Shown here: positions 1 through 9,759 of the stretch, in pieces
Layout of the letters: each line of letters opens with the position of its first letter
Numbering within the stretch: the first letter of the stretch is position 1
Notes under the pieces: model-generated
Databases searched by the model: none
What the model saw: only the letters and a program-made list of their open reading frames with translations
Told to the model about the DNA's origin: nothing
NCBI GenBank assembly: GCA_039707655.1
Contig: CM077666.1
Location: forward strand, 391,983,886-392,047,885
DNA length: 64,000 bases
From: Elymus sibiricus
Lineage: Eukaryota; Streptophyta; Magnoliopsida; Poales; Poaceae
Reading direction: 5' to 3'
Made by a program: the position numbers and the translations under genes

Positions 1-91
1 CTCCAGGTTCTTCAATAGTCTCAAACATATCGTTCCTGTTGGCCCGATACTTGTCAAGCCGGCTTTGAAGCCACTCATCGTTGTTATCCAT
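1..91 (-). CDS. pol N-terminus, Tat-1 copy 1 (cut by window edge)
   Basis: The first 30 codons of pol are visible, starting at the ATG at 91-89 with MDNNDEWLQSRLDKYRANRN. They match the start of pol at 33785 in copy 2. The ATG directly follows the TGA of gag in the same frame, so pol could be made by read-through or by re-initiation. The catalytic domains are outside the window. Confidence 0.85.
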   Translation of the reverse strand, partial: MDNNDEWLQSRLDKYRANRNDMFETIEEPG

Positions 92-3000
92 TCACTTGAG
101 TCTGAGCCGGTTTTCACCAACCGGCTTTAGAGATACTGGCACGAACCCATCCCGGGTTGCACTTAGGAAGTCAAACCCGGACAAGTCACGCCCCGAAAGA
201 CATGTAGCAGTGGAGTGTTGCCAGTAAACTAGTGACTCGGCTAATGCAATGCAGGCCGAGTTATCTGCATGGACGACTTCTACTTCATCGTCGACCCACT
301 GAACCAGCTGTTGGTGCAGAGTAGACGGAACGCACTGGTTTGCATGCAACCAATCTCGTCCTAGTAGCACATTGTAGTTCCCTTGCACCTCAGCAACGAA
401 GAAGGCAGTAGCCAGGGTCTTGCTTCCGACTGTAAGCTCTAGACTGATAACCCCTTTAGCTTCCACTCCTTCTCCGCCTTCGAACCCATTGAGTACCATG
501 TTCGTCTTCATCAAATCATCCTCATCAAGTTGTAACTTTTTGAAGACTGAATAAGGCATCAGATTAACCACAGCACCGCCATCAACCATCATCCTAGTAA
601 CCGGCTTCCCATTGATGTGCCCTTTGATATACAAAGGCTTGAGATGCTTAACCGGTTCCTCCGGCTTCTCGAAGGTGACGTTCTTGGGTCCAAAGTTAAT
701 CTGGGCGACTGAGCCGGTCTCGTCAATAGCGCGAAACTCATCAGGCAGATAGTATTCCATGTTGATGTCCATGCTCATGTGAGTCGGCGTTCCTTCATAG
801 TTCAGAAGCTCTTCATCATCTGCTGACTCGCCTGGCGGGTCATCAATGGCCGACTCTCCTGGGACTGGCGGCTCGTCTGTCTCGAGACTTGGAAGCTCTT
901 CGTCAGCCGCTGACTCGCCAGACAGGTCATCCATGGCTGAGTCTATGATTACCGGCTCTCTCAGCATTGGTTCTGTCATTGCTGACTCATTCACCGCTGA
1001 ATCCTCTGAGGTGAGTTGTGACATTACCGACTCATCAGCTGCCGGCTTATCTCTTGCTAGGTCCGCAGCTTCAACCTCATCAGCCCACGATGAATAAGTA
1101 ACAGCCGGTATTTCAACCGGCTTTTTGCCCTTCTCCAGCGCAGAGACTGGTACGCTGGGTGCTTGATTTATGAGCTCCGTCGGCCTAGGCACCCAAACTT
1201 GAGAATGTATCATTGGGCAATCCTTGTTAAAACCTGTATCTCTGAGCCGTTCAGCCTCTTCTGCAGCCTTTTCTTGATTCCTCAGCCTTTGTAGTTTTCT
1301 CTTCTGCGTCTTGGTTAACCCGGCAGGGCACCATCTTGGTTGAGTGTATTTTGGGTCTCGCGGCTTAACCTGACTGGAACTAGCTTCATGGTCATTCGCC
1401 GCGCCGTTAGGCCCAATAACAAGTATCGGTTTGCCTCTCACCGGTTCTGTAACCGGTTCCTTCATCTTTAGTATCTGACTGCCAATGGTAAGTGAACCGC
1501 CAAATGTCCTGCTTGTTATGCTTTCCGGCTCACCATCCCTTGCACCTTGCGACTTGACACGCCACACCTTCCCTTTCTCTGAACTTGGCATGCACTCCTT
1601 GAGCCGGCTTGCTGGCCCTAGCCGGCTCTTGTCAAAAGTGCTTTTCAGAGGTGGCGTCTTAGCTACAGCCGGATTAACGTACCGACTGAACTCTGCTAGT
1701 GACCTTGAACGCTTTCCATAGGGCCGGCTTGTGCTTGAGCCAGCTTGTTTGACATACTTGCTCATCAACATGTCGAAAGTCGGTTTAATGCGTTTGTACG
1801 TAGCATTATCCGCGTTGACCCGCCACTGGCCGACTTCCGGGCTTTTAGGCTTAATGAACCTTTGCGGTGATCTAGGTGGCTCATCCTGCTGTTGCCCCCC
1901 GAGCGTAGGATTGCCAATGGTGATCTTAATAACCTCCTTGCTGCCGGGTTCCCGACTTATAGTCGCCTTCCTCCCAGTCACCATGTTGCCGACTTGCGTG
2001 TTCCTAGGCTCACCAACAACAATGTTAGCTTTGTTAGATGATCCGGCCGTCTCTGGCCGAATAAGTACCTTCTTTCCCTCCAGATCTAGCGCGTTCATTG
2101 GGAACGGCTGTTGATCAATTGCCATGCTAGCAAAGCACAATCGTCCGTCATTAAGGGCCGATTGGATCTGTCGACGAAAAACATTGCAATCGTTAGTAGC
2201 ATGAGAGAAAGAATGGTGATATTTGCAATAAGCCCGCCGCCTTATCTCTTCAAGCGGTGGTATGACATGATTAATCTTTATAATTTTATCTTTCAACAAG
2301 GCATCAAATATTCTATCACACTTGCCTACGTCGAAAGTGCACTTAAACTCATCTTCCCGATTCTTACGAACCGGCTTAAGATCATTACACACATAAGGTT
2401 TGGCTTTACCCGGCCAAACAAACTTAGCAGTGTAAATATCGGTTTCCTCGTCTGAGCCGGCACTTCCCTCAATGGTATTAAGCCGGCTCCGGCTCATCCG
2501 ATGTGAGTCTTTCAACTCGTTGGCCCGGCTCTCCTGAACCAGAGCCTTTTCCTGCACTTGGCCGACACTTAGGAACTCATACCCCTCTAATTTTTCTTTT
2601 AAGTGGGATCGTAAACCATTAAGTACTAAGTCAGCCATATCTCTTTCAGTTATAGCTAAACTATAACACCGGTTTCTTGTGTTCCTAAACCTTTTGACAT
2701 AGTCGGATACCGACTCGTCATGCTTTTTCTTAACCGATGTAAGGTGAGATAATTTTAACTCAATTTCTCCGGCAAAAAAGTGTTCATGAAACTTCCGCTC
2801 TAAATGAAACCAAGTATGTATGGAATTAGGAGCTAACGCAGAAAACCATGAAAAAGCAGTGCTGGTTAAAGATAATGAGAACAAGCGAACTTTATGATGC
2901 TCATGATTGGCTTCACCTAGTTGAGCCAAATACTGACTAATGTGTTCCCATGTTGATTTATTATCCACCCCATTGAACTTAGAAAATTCTGGAACTCGGT

Positions 3001-3748
3001 AACCAGGGGGATAAGGTTGTAAATCAAAATATTCGGGATAGGGTTTAGTATAATTTCTAGGTTTTAGCGTCACTCCAAATCTATCGTAAGCCATCTGGTC
3101 CAACTCACTCCTTAACTTGGCCATCACATCGTCCACATTGAGCGATTGAGCCGGCACAGTGGATGAGTTGGTCACAGGGGCGGCTTGTGTCCAAAGAGCC
3201 GAATTCTGAGTCGGCGCCGGCTCATCTCCAAAGCGTACTGCTTGATCCGGCTGTCTAGCCGAATAAGGCATGCTCTGGATAGGAGTCGGACTTGGTAGCA
3301 TAGGCACAAGTCGGTTATCTCTATTCTGGCTCATCGGCTGTAACTCCGATGGCCGGCTTAACGGCGTGTTTTCTTTAGCCTTATCACGTTCCAGCATTAG
3401 ATCATAAATACTATTTGTGCTTTGTCCAACATAGTACTGGAGTTCGGCTAATTGCTCAGGAGTAAAGAGACTATTGCTTACGGCGGGTTGGCTGATCTTG
3501 ATGCTCAGAGGTACGTATTCCGGCTCTTTGATCGGCGAGATGACTCCTTGCCGATCCTTCTTGAGACTCGCCAGATATAGCTCCCGATCTGCTTCAGCCT
3601 GCTTCTGCCGCAGCACCTTGAACTCCTCGTCACGCTTCTTTTCCCAAGCCGCCAAGCCTTGGCGTTGTGCTTCTGACAGCTCCTCAAGAGCCGGTTTGAT
3701 GATGTTGTCAGTGCTGATGCCAGCGGAGTCGGTCTTAGAATTGGTCAT
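92..3748 (-). CDS. gag: gag-protease polyprotein, Tat-1 copy 1 (intact)
   Basis: This 1218-residue frame encodes the particle protein and a retropepsin that would cut the polyprotein. I chose the start MTNSKTDSAG at 3748 because the frame's upstream ATG lies inside the LTR. In order it has a charged N-terminal helix, a gag domain (about residues 250-400), a Cys/His motif CKYHHSFSHATNDC near residue 508, a basic linker, an acidic Ser/Glu/Asp-rich tract, and the protease (MMVDGGAVVNLMP, then LLGRDWLHA). Protease has DGG where many retropepsins have DSG or DTG. The frame ends in TGA immediately before the pol ATG. Unlike copy 2 it has no premature stop: position 297-299 reads CAG on the minus strand where copy 2 has TAG. 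Confidence 0.9.
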   Translation of the reverse strand: MTNSKTDSAGISTDNIIKPALEELSEAQRQGLAAWEKKRDEEFKVLRQKQAEADRELYLASLKKDRQGVISPIKEPEYVPLSIKISQPAVSNSLFTPEQLAELQYYVGQSTNSIYDLMLERDKAKENTPLSRPSELQPMSQNRDNRLVPMLPSPTPIQSMPYSARQPDQAVRFGDEPAPTQNSALWTQAAPVTNSSTVPAQSLNVDDVMAKLRSELDQMAYDRFGVTLKPRNYTKPYPEYFDLQPYPPGYRVPEFSKFNGVDNKSTWEHISQYLAQLGEANHEHHKVRLFSLSLTSTAFSWFSALAPNSIHTWFHLERKFHEHFFAGEIELKLSHLTSVKKKHDESVSDYVKRFRNTRNRCYSLAITERDMADLVLNGLRSHLKEKLEGYEFLSVGQVQEKALVQESRANELKDSHRMSRSRLNTIEGSAGSDEETDIYTAKFVWPGKAKPYVCNDLKPVRKNREDEFKCTFDVGKCDRIFDALLKDKIIKINHVIPPLEEIRRRAYCKYHHSFSHATNDCNVFRRQIQSALNDGRLCFASMAIDQQPFPMNALDLEGKKVLIRPETAGSSNKANIVVGEPRNTQVGNMVTGRKATISREPGSKEVIKITIGNPTLGGQQQDEPPRSPQRFIKPKSPEVGQWRVNADNATYKRIKPTFDMLMSKYVKQAGSSTSRPYGKRSRSLAEFSRYVNPAVAKTPPLKSTFDKSRLGPASRLKECMPSSEKGKVWRVKSQGARDGEPESITSRTFGGSLTIGSQILKMKEPVTEPVRGKPILVIGPNGAANDHEASSSQVKPRDPKYTQPRWCPAGLTKTQKRKLQRLRNQEKAAEEAERLRDTGFNKDCPMIHSQVWVPRPTELINQAPSVPVSALEKGKKPVEIPAVTYSSWADEVEAADLARDKPAADESVMSQLTSEDSAVNESAMTEPMLREPVIIDSAMDDLSGESAADEELPSLETDEPPVPGESAIDDPPGESADDEELLNYEGTPTHMSMDINMEYYLPDEFRAIDETGSVAQINFGPKNVTFEKPEEPVKHLKPLYIKGHINGKPVTRMMVDGGAVVNLMPYSVFKKLQLDEDDLMKTNMVLNGFEGGEGVEAKGVISLELTVGSKTLATAFFVAEVQGNYNVLLGRDWLHANQCVPSTLHQQLVQWVDDEVEVVHADNSACIALAESLVYWQHSTATCLSGRDLSGFDFLSATRDGFVPVSLKPVGENRLRLK

Positions 3749-3774
3749 TGCTGTCCAATTTTTAGATCGAATCA

Positions 3775-3792
3775 TCCCCAGCGGAGTCGCCA
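3775..3792 (-). other. Primer-binding site, Tat-1 copy 1
   Basis: On the minus strand TGGCGACTCCGCTGGGGA lies seven bases inside the LTR edge, where a tRNA 3' end would prime minus-strand DNA synthesis. I cannot name the tRNA with confidence. Copy 2 differs by one base. Confidence 0.75.
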
Positions 3793-3799
3793 AAAAGTG

Positions 3800-5006
3800 T
3801 GTTCGCACACGAACACGTCAACGTGTACCCGCAGAGCCGGGGGTGATGCACTGTAACTCGCCCCGCGGGAGGCCGCCTCACAGCGCGATACGCAAGACAG
3901 TAAGCCGGCGCTTTTGGGACCAGACGCCCCGGTTCCTCGGGAGGGACCCCGTCGGAGGGAGCCGGCGACGATTGGCTGAACCGGGTCGATTCGCTCGCCC
4001 CCGGCTCGGTTATCGATATCCGATGAACTTACGCGAAGTCGCCGAATAACGGAAGCATGAACAAGGGTTAAGGGGTAAAAAGTAGGTTGTATTGATATGT
4101 CGATTGTTTGCTTGATTCAATCGGCCATCACCTCTCACATATATATGAGGCGGCTGGACTTCCCGTGCAAGTAAGAGAGTCCTACACGGATTACAAGTTA
4201 CAATCTGAGTCGGTTTCTAGCCTTAACTAGGTAAGGCACCCGCCAGGGCCGTCTTGGGCTCGGACTCTCTGTTGGGCCGGCTTATAGTGTGAGTCGCCGA
4301 AAGTGTGGGCCGGCCTTGGTCTTCTGAGTCCATCTTTAGCCTTTCGCAATCAGCTTTCCCTCTCCTAAGCCGTAGAGCCGGCTTATAGAGCCGGCTTTCT
4401 GAGTCGCCCTTTGCTCTTGGCCTCCTGAGTCGCCCGTTGCTCTTGGCCTCCTGAGTCGCCCGTTGCTCTTGGCCTCCTGAGTCGCCCGTAGCTCTTGGCT
4501 TCCTGAGTCGCCCATAGCTCTTCTGTGTTGACGCCAGTTCACTTTGCTTCGTAACCCGCCGCTTTGCTGGTCAGCCGCCTTGCCAGGTCTCGATGGGCAC
4601 GGTACTACCGCTCCGGGCACGGCTAAGTGCCGTACTACTTCCGCTCGGGGGTCCAGAAGTATTTTCTTAAACGGTAGTAGAGCGGTAGTAAATACACCGT
4701 AGTACCGCTCGAGAGGCTGTCCTGACGGCTTGCCGAGTCATCTTCATGCCGGGTCCTCGTCACCTGCCGAGTCTTGGTCTTTCTAGCCTTTGATAATCCT
4801 TGTGAACTTGAGTTGATCTCTGTCGCCGGGTTACTGAGCTATTGAGCCGATAACCGACCTCTCTGGGCGGCTGAATCTCCTCCACATTGGAGCCTTTCCA
4901 GCAATGATCTTTAAGCCATTGCTAGCCGAGTCATAACCACGCCGGGTCACCTCTGGGGGCGGGTCATCGGCCTTGAACCGCCTTCTGCCAAAAATGAGTG
5001 CTAACA
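3800..5006 (-). repeat. 5' LTR of Tat-1 copy 1
   Basis: The LTR is 1207 bp and, on the minus strand, begins TGTTAGCACTC and ends GTGCGAACA. Both edges follow from alignment with the two LTRs of copy 2. It contains five copies of a 26-bp unit (4401-4525), a TATATATG core near 4140, and inverted repeats built on GAGCGGTAGTA. It would supply promoter and polyadenylation signals. Confidence 0.93.
4401..4525 (-). repeat. 26-bp tandem repeat inside Tat-1 LTR (5 units)
   Basis: Five head-to-tail copies of a unit reading GAGCAACGGGCGACTCAGGA plus GGCCAA on the minus strand, with small differences. The same five units occur in both LTRs of copy 2 (29356-29480 and 37910-38034), so the array is a family trait. 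Confidence 0.85.
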
Positions 5007-5159
5007 ATTGTGACTCTGCCAATCCTACCTTTCTACATGGGTTTTCCGGAAGAAATGTGTTGAGCCTTGTTCGACATGCTAATCTATGCATACACAACTC
5101 AAAAAATCATATGTTCCTATTGAGTTGTCCCTTTTCAGTTGTATTCTGACCTTCATCTA
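5007..5159. other. Left fragment of the decayed Gypsy element hosting the CACTA
   Basis: A 153-bp strip lies between the Tat-1 LTR and the CACTA terminus. It reads on to 22299 once the CACTA and its CTA duplication are removed, so it belongs to the same decayed element. No coding match can be made from this short piece. Confidence 0.6.
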
Positions 5160-5172
5160 CACTACAAAAAAA
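5160..5172 (+). repeat. Left terminal inverted repeat of the CACTA element
   Basis: CACTACAAAAAAA, preceded by the target duplication CTA. It matches the inverse of 22283-22295 over all 13 bases. Confidence 0.9.
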
Positions 5173-5576
5173 CACTTTCGTGATGATACGTCTTTGTCAC
5201 AGTAGGTCACGTTTTTTGTCATGCATGTACATCCGTGACGATTTTATGATAGAATCAAGATAGTCATACCTGTGCTGTCGTAGAAGTGTTCTACTGAAAT
5301 TATCATCACAGAAGTGTCCACTTCCATGACAATAAATGTCGCGTCATGGAAGTGTTTTCATCAAGGGTAACCGACACGTAGCATCCACCGTAACGGGTCG
5401 CCGTTAAGCTATCGGGTGCGGGTTTGGATCCGATAACCCGTTAGCAGCCCTAACCAATGGCGATTTTCCACGTGTAAATTTCTTATTCGCCGGCGGATCC
5501 ACGTGTCAGCTCGGCGTTGCGACAGATGTCATCCATTCATTGGATGAGAGATGCCTATGATACGTCGACATGTGGC

Positions 5577-6420
5577 ACGGCCCAACAGTGGCCCATTTAG
5601 GTTAAAAAGGCTGGCCCGTTTGACTTGGTCAAAAGTTAGCAGGTCGGCCCATGGAAAGCCTGTTAATGACTTGTTCGCATACAGCCCATCCACGGCCCGG
5701 GTACTCACGGCCCGTTATGGCCTTTCAATATTCGGCCCAGTAGCGTCATGTGGGTCGTCCCATATGATTCCAGCCCGTTGTCACTTTTGGCCCATCTATG
5801 GCCCGTGAAGTCTTTTCGGCCCATATGAGGCCTTTTGCATCTCTGGGCCCATTGGCGACCCGTGGTGAATCAGGCCCATCATGAACAGTAAACTACTTTG
5901 AGCCCATTAACGGCCCATGATTCAGTTGGGCCGTTTCCAGCCCATGCTCCCTTTCAGCCTTCTAAGGGCCCATAAATCCTTGGGCTCATTTCCGGCCCTC
6001 GATTACTTACGGTCCGTTACTGGCCTGTTATGCTAATGGGCCAAATTCAGCCCGTGGTAACAATCGGTCCGTTTGTGGCCCGTTAACCCGTTGGGCCATT
6101 TTCATCCTATCCTGTAATCTGGCCCATTAACGACCCGTCATGCCTCTTGATAAAATTAAGCATGTGCTGTCTTCTGACCTGTTAACGGCCCATTATGGTC
6201 TGGGCCCATAAACGGACGGTTCCGATTTTGGCCCGTTTACGGTCGATATTGCGGTCCGGTTTTGGCCCACGAACAGTACGGCCCATGGATCCTACAGCGC
6301 GAACGAGGCCTATGGATCCTACGGCCCATAGGAGGCCCATGGATCCTACGGCCCGTAGGAGGCGCATTGTTACCACGGCCCGTATGTGGCCCATGGTTAT
6401 TGCGGCCACTAGCAAACCGA
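5577..6420. repeat. Subterminal array of GGCCCRT motifs in the CACTA element
   Basis: The heptamer GGCCCAT or GGCCCGT, in either orientation, recurs every 20-30 bases for about 840 bp in otherwise diverged sequence. Towards the right end (6280-6400) it becomes a short tandem around ATGGATCCTACGGCCCATAG. In En/Spm-type elements clustered subterminal motifs bind the element's own DNA-binding protein. That role is inferred here. Open frames crossing the array are by-products of its base composition. Confidence 0.7.
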
Positions 6421-6675
6421 GGAAAAAGAACTGCATTAACTACAAGCTAACAAATAAACAAAAGACTATAAGTAAATAAATAAGAAAGCAACTAACGCTA
6501 GGATATTACGGTGATTACACAGATTATATCCACTGGGCATCAAAGTTCGCTACCAGTGCAAATATTAGGGAACAACAAAGCAGCATATTACATACACTGG
6601 GCGTCTAAATTGGACACCAGTGCAAATAAATGCGGCAGCAAAACAAGTCCAGAACTGAAACCACTCCAGAAGAGC

Positions 6676-7105
6676 TCAAGAAACGATTTCCTGGGCACCC
6701 ACCATGCTGGCAAGAAGCGTAGCAAGCTTATTAGCTTTCTCTTGTTTGGCACTAAAATCCTCCAACTCTTGCTGTTTCTCCAGAAAGTATGCATCTGAAT
6801 TCTGCAGGGACTTCCTCAGTCCTTCGGCTTCTTGTCGCAGCATAGCTGATTGTTGTCTTTCAGCTTGTAGTTGAGACTCAAGAAGCCGAACTGATTCAGG
6901 CAGCGAGTTCGAAGGGCTTGTGCCAGCGGTAGTGGCTAGTAACTCGAACACTACATCAAGGTAGGACTTTGGGGTTGTCTCACTGTCTTCAAGATAGTTT
7001 TTATCAGCTTTCTTGGAGAACAACAGGGTTGTCTGACTATCTTGGACCTTATCTGCATTACTTCCTTTACCATTGCATAATGGGGTACTCTTCTCCACTA
7101 TTCTG
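6676..7105 (-). pseudogene. 3'-terminal exon of a CACTA-borne accessory protein gene (coiled coil)
   Basis: The minus-strand frame encodes about 140 residues. It opens after a plausible splice acceptor (GAATGCCAG at 7113-7106) and ends at a stop at 6676. The N-terminal part is polar. The C-terminal part is a heptad-rich helix (SVRLLESQLQAERQQSAMLR onward), as in the C-terminal oligomerisation regions of TNPA-like CACTA proteins. That likeness is by pattern only. Further exon-like pieces with proper splice edges lie upstream on the same strand (7745-9759), suggesting a multi-exon gene transcribed leftward. The sequence from 6421 to 6675 downstream looks like A/T-rich 3' untranslated DNA with two short copies of an ACCAGTGCAAATA motif. 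Confidence 0.5.
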
Positions 7106-7663
7106 CTGGCATTCTAAAAGAGGAACAAGTAGACACATCACAGGTTTAGCATGTAGTATATGAAACTCATTTTGGTAAACTAGTTCAGTAGTAAGGTTGA
7201 CAGGATTATACTAACTTGTCTTCTATTGCAAGGTAGTACATAATAACATAATGAAACAAACATATATCTATGTACTATGGTCACTGTATTGTCTATATCA
7301 TCCTAGTTTATGTTGCCAAATCAAGATAGAGACACAGTTCAAATCATATCTGTTTAAGACAAAGCAGCATAGACAGAATATAAGTGTGGGAAACTACACA
7401 ACACTAACAACACTTGTAATGTGCATGACATGAGAACATAACTGTTTATACAATTGAAACTGAAATCAACATAGAGCAAGAAGTTACAACAGCAAACCAG
7501 TTAAAGAAACAGGTTTAAAACATACCTTTTGCACCATTGGAGTTTCAATTGGATCCTTCAAATTAGAAATTAGTTGTATGAGTAAATACAGTGATGCAAG
7601 AGCAAAGGAGAATGCACCATAGCTATGGAATATGACCTGAGAACAGTTGTTCTTCTACTTTAA
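7106..7663 (-). other. Intron-like AT-rich stretch of the CACTA gene
   Basis: It lies between the terminal exon and the proline-rich piece and is AT-rich. I see no repeat array, coding pattern or transposon terminus in it. Confidence 0.4.
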
Positions 7664-7951
7664 GCATGGAGTTTGGGTTCGCTGTGGTGGTCCTCGTGCT
7701 TTGGGCACTGCAGTTGCCTTACTAACTGCTCGTGTGTGGGTGCTCTATGGTGGAGATGGTGCTGTGTCAACTAGAAGTGGGTTACTATCTGTTGGGGTTG
7801 GGGTTAGATGGGGTGTAGCTGGTTCTCTGGACAACGGGGTAGGGGTACAATCTGCAAGAGTGTCGGTTATGTGTGGTGGGGCTGGCTCTTGGGCAAGTAC
7901 AACCGTGGTTCTATCTGCATCGACAGGTAGACCATCTTTTGTGAAGACCAT
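7664..7951 (-). pseudogene. Proline/threonine-rich exon remnant in CACTA
   Basis: A minus-strand frame of 68 residues (7951-7745) is rich in Pro, Thr and Asp, with repeated phrases such as PAPPHITDTL and PATPHLTPTP. It stops at 7745, and similar low-complexity coding sequence continues beyond the stop to about 7664. It sits in line with the other minus-strand exon remnants. The low complexity prevents assignment to a family, and splice borders are unclear. Confidence 0.3.
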
Positions 7952-8054
7952 GTTTTTACTCCCTTAGATACTACCATCACCCCCTCCAATTCAAATGGTT
8001 GATAAACAAGAAAAGAAATTGAAGGTACAGACATTGGATGATAGACAGATGAAG

Positions 8055-8435
8055 TAATTCACGTATATGTTGTCTAACCAAACAGGACAGCATGACACAA
8101 TTTCACATATATGATGACTAAGGCTAACTAAACAGGATAGCATGACACAATTTCAGATATATGATGGATAACTAAACAGGATAGAATGACATAATTCAAC
8201 ATATGATGACTATCTAAACAGGATGACATGACATAACTATATGATGTCTTTATAAAATAGGTTGGCATGAAATAATTCACATACATGTTGTCTAAGTATA
8301 CAGGATGGCATGATATAATTCACCTATATGATTGATATACTAAGAAGCTGGCACTCGCATATATGATCTCTAAACTAAGCAGATGGCATTGAATATTGTG
8401 TATATGACGTCTAAACTAAGCAATGCAAGACACCA
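8055..8435. repeat. Irregular ~50-bp tandem repeat in CACTA intron
   Basis: Degenerate copies of a unit like CTAAACAGGATGGCATGACA plus TAATTCACATATATGATG follow each other for about 380 bp. The same unit reappears at about 8695-8819 and 9305-9440, next to each duplicated exon, so it was copied together with them. Confidence 0.65.
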
Positions 8436-8481
8436 TATGCATGATATGAGAAATATAATCGTCACAAGTTAGAGCATACAC

Positions 8482-8631
8482 CTCAGGGGGGATATAGGAC
8501 TAGTCATCTATCTCTAAATCCTCCTCTGAGGAGCTACCTACAACCAGCGAGATATCTGCTTCAACAGGTAGCATTGTCTGCTTTGAAGACCTTGTTTTCA
8601 CTCCAGATTTTTCCATAACCGACTCAAATGG
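8482..8631 (-). pseudogene. Duplicated CACTA exon, copy R1 (with stop codon)
   Basis: This 150-base exon-like block has a splice acceptor (GTGCATCAG) on its right edge and a donor (GAG/GTGTATG) on its left, read on the minus strand. It is the sister of 9097-9245. It encodes an acidic stretch matching VTDSSSEEDSETDDQSYSPP of the sister but with many changes and a TAG at 8502-8500 where the sister has CAG. The copy is therefore broken. Confidence 0.5.
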
Positions 8632-8819
8632 CTGATGCACAGGAAGAGTAGTTCAATATACAAACATTATCGGCAAATGGAATACGTAATGAAAAAAAAG
8701 GATGGCATGACATAATTCACATATATGATGCCTGGCTACATAGGATAGCATTGCATAATTTCACATATATGATGCCTTGCTAAAAAAGATGGCATTGCAT
8801 AATTCACATATATGATATA

Positions 8820-8977
8820 CTCCCTCCGTTTCTAAATATAAGTCTTTGTAGAGATTTCACTATAGACCACATACGGATGTATATAGATGCATTTTAGAGT
8901 GTAGATTCACTCATTTTGCTCTGTATGTAGTCCATAGTGGAATCTCTACAAAGACTTATATTTAGGAACGGAGGGAG
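8820..8977. mobile_element. Stowaway-type MITE
   Basis: A 158-bp element with long terminal inverted repeats: it starts CTCCCTCCGTTTCTAAATAT and ends with the near-exact inverse. The arms pair over more than 40 bases. The flanking dinucleotide TA is duplicated (8818-8819 and 8978-8979), the hallmark of Stowaway elements moved by Tc1/mariner transposase. It has no coding capacity. It lies between the two exon duplicates and is absent from the matching place at the other copy, so it arrived after the duplication. Confidence 0.95.
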
Positions 8978-9096
8978 TAGAAACTAAACAGGTGGCATTC
9001 ACACAAAGCAGGTCTAATCTAAGTAGATGACATAGGAATGCAAGACACCATATGCATGATATGAGCAATATAACCCTGCCAAGCTAGAGCATAAAC

Positions 9097-9245
9097 CTCG
9101 GGGGGGAATAGGACTGGTCATCTGTCTCTGAATCCTCCTCTGAGGAGCTATCTGTAACCAGCAAGATATCTGCTTCGGCAGGTAGCACTGACTGCTCTGA
9201 AGACCTTGTTTTCACTCTAGATTTTTCCATCACCGGCTCAAATGG
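9097..9245 (-). pseudogene. Duplicated CACTA exon, copy R2 (open)
   Basis: A 149-base exon-like block on the minus strand with acceptor GTGCATCAG and donor GAG/GTTTATG. It stays open and encodes PFEPVMEKSRVKTRSSEQSV followed by an acidic serine-rich segment and SYSPPR. It is about 600 bp from copy R1 with matching flanks. With the coiled-coil exon at 6676 it probably belonged to a spliced CACTA gene. Function unknown. Confidence 0.5.
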
Positions 9246-9568
9246 CTGATGCACAGGAAGAGTAGATGAATGTACAAACATTGTCGACAAATGGAATACA
9301 TGATGAAAAAAAATAGTATGGCATGATATAATTCACATATACGATGACTGGCTAAATAGGATGGCATTGCATGATTCACAAATATGATGCCTGGCTAAAC
9401 AAGATGGCACTGCATAATTCACATATATGATATAGAAACCAAATAGGTGGCATTCACACAAATCATGTCTAAACTAAGTTGATGACATATACGATGTATA
9501 AAGTAAGCAATGCAAGGCACCATATGCATGATATGACCAACATTAGCATGCCAAGTTAGAGCAAACAC

Positions 9569-9759
9569 CTCAGGGGGTAAATAGGAGTGGTCTGCTCCCT
9601 CTGAATCCCCCTCTGAACAGTTATCTTCCTCTGGAATACAATCTGGAATTGGGGGGGGGCTGCCACTGCGCCCACCATGGAGCGATGTCTGCATGACATT
9701 ATATTCCCACGCAACGCTCTTCACTTTTTCTACATGTTCTGTACGATTGTGTACAATAA
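9569..9759 (-). pseudogene. Third related CACTA exon, copy R3
   Basis: This minus-strand block of 191 bases has an acceptor (GCATGCCAG) at the right edge and the same kind of donor (GAG/GTGTTTG) at the left. Its end, EGDSEGADHSYLPPE, resembles the end of copies R1 and R2, but its first half (HNRTEHVEKVKSVAWEYNVM) is different. It may be the original upstream exon, with R1 and R2 derived copies, or a chimaera. It is open throughout. Confidence 0.45.

Larger units (their letters stand above)
1..5006 (-). mobile_element. Tat-lineage Ty3/Gypsy retrotransposon, copy 1 (Tat-1), partial
   Basis: This is the 5' part of an LTR retrotransposon on the minus strand: LTR, primer-binding site, gag-protease and the first codons of pol. 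The rest lies left of the window. It belongs to the same family as the complete element at 28870-38630, with an LTR of identical length (1207 bp) and a nearly identical gag. The Tat assignment comes from the second copy, whose pol carries an extra RNase H domain after the usual one. The outer edge at 5006/5007 abuts decayed Gypsy sequence. The target duplication cannot be checked because the other LTR is out of view. Confidence 0.93.

Noticed and set aside
6195..6479. Open frames across the GGCCCRT array
   Set aside because: By-products of the repeat, present on both strands.
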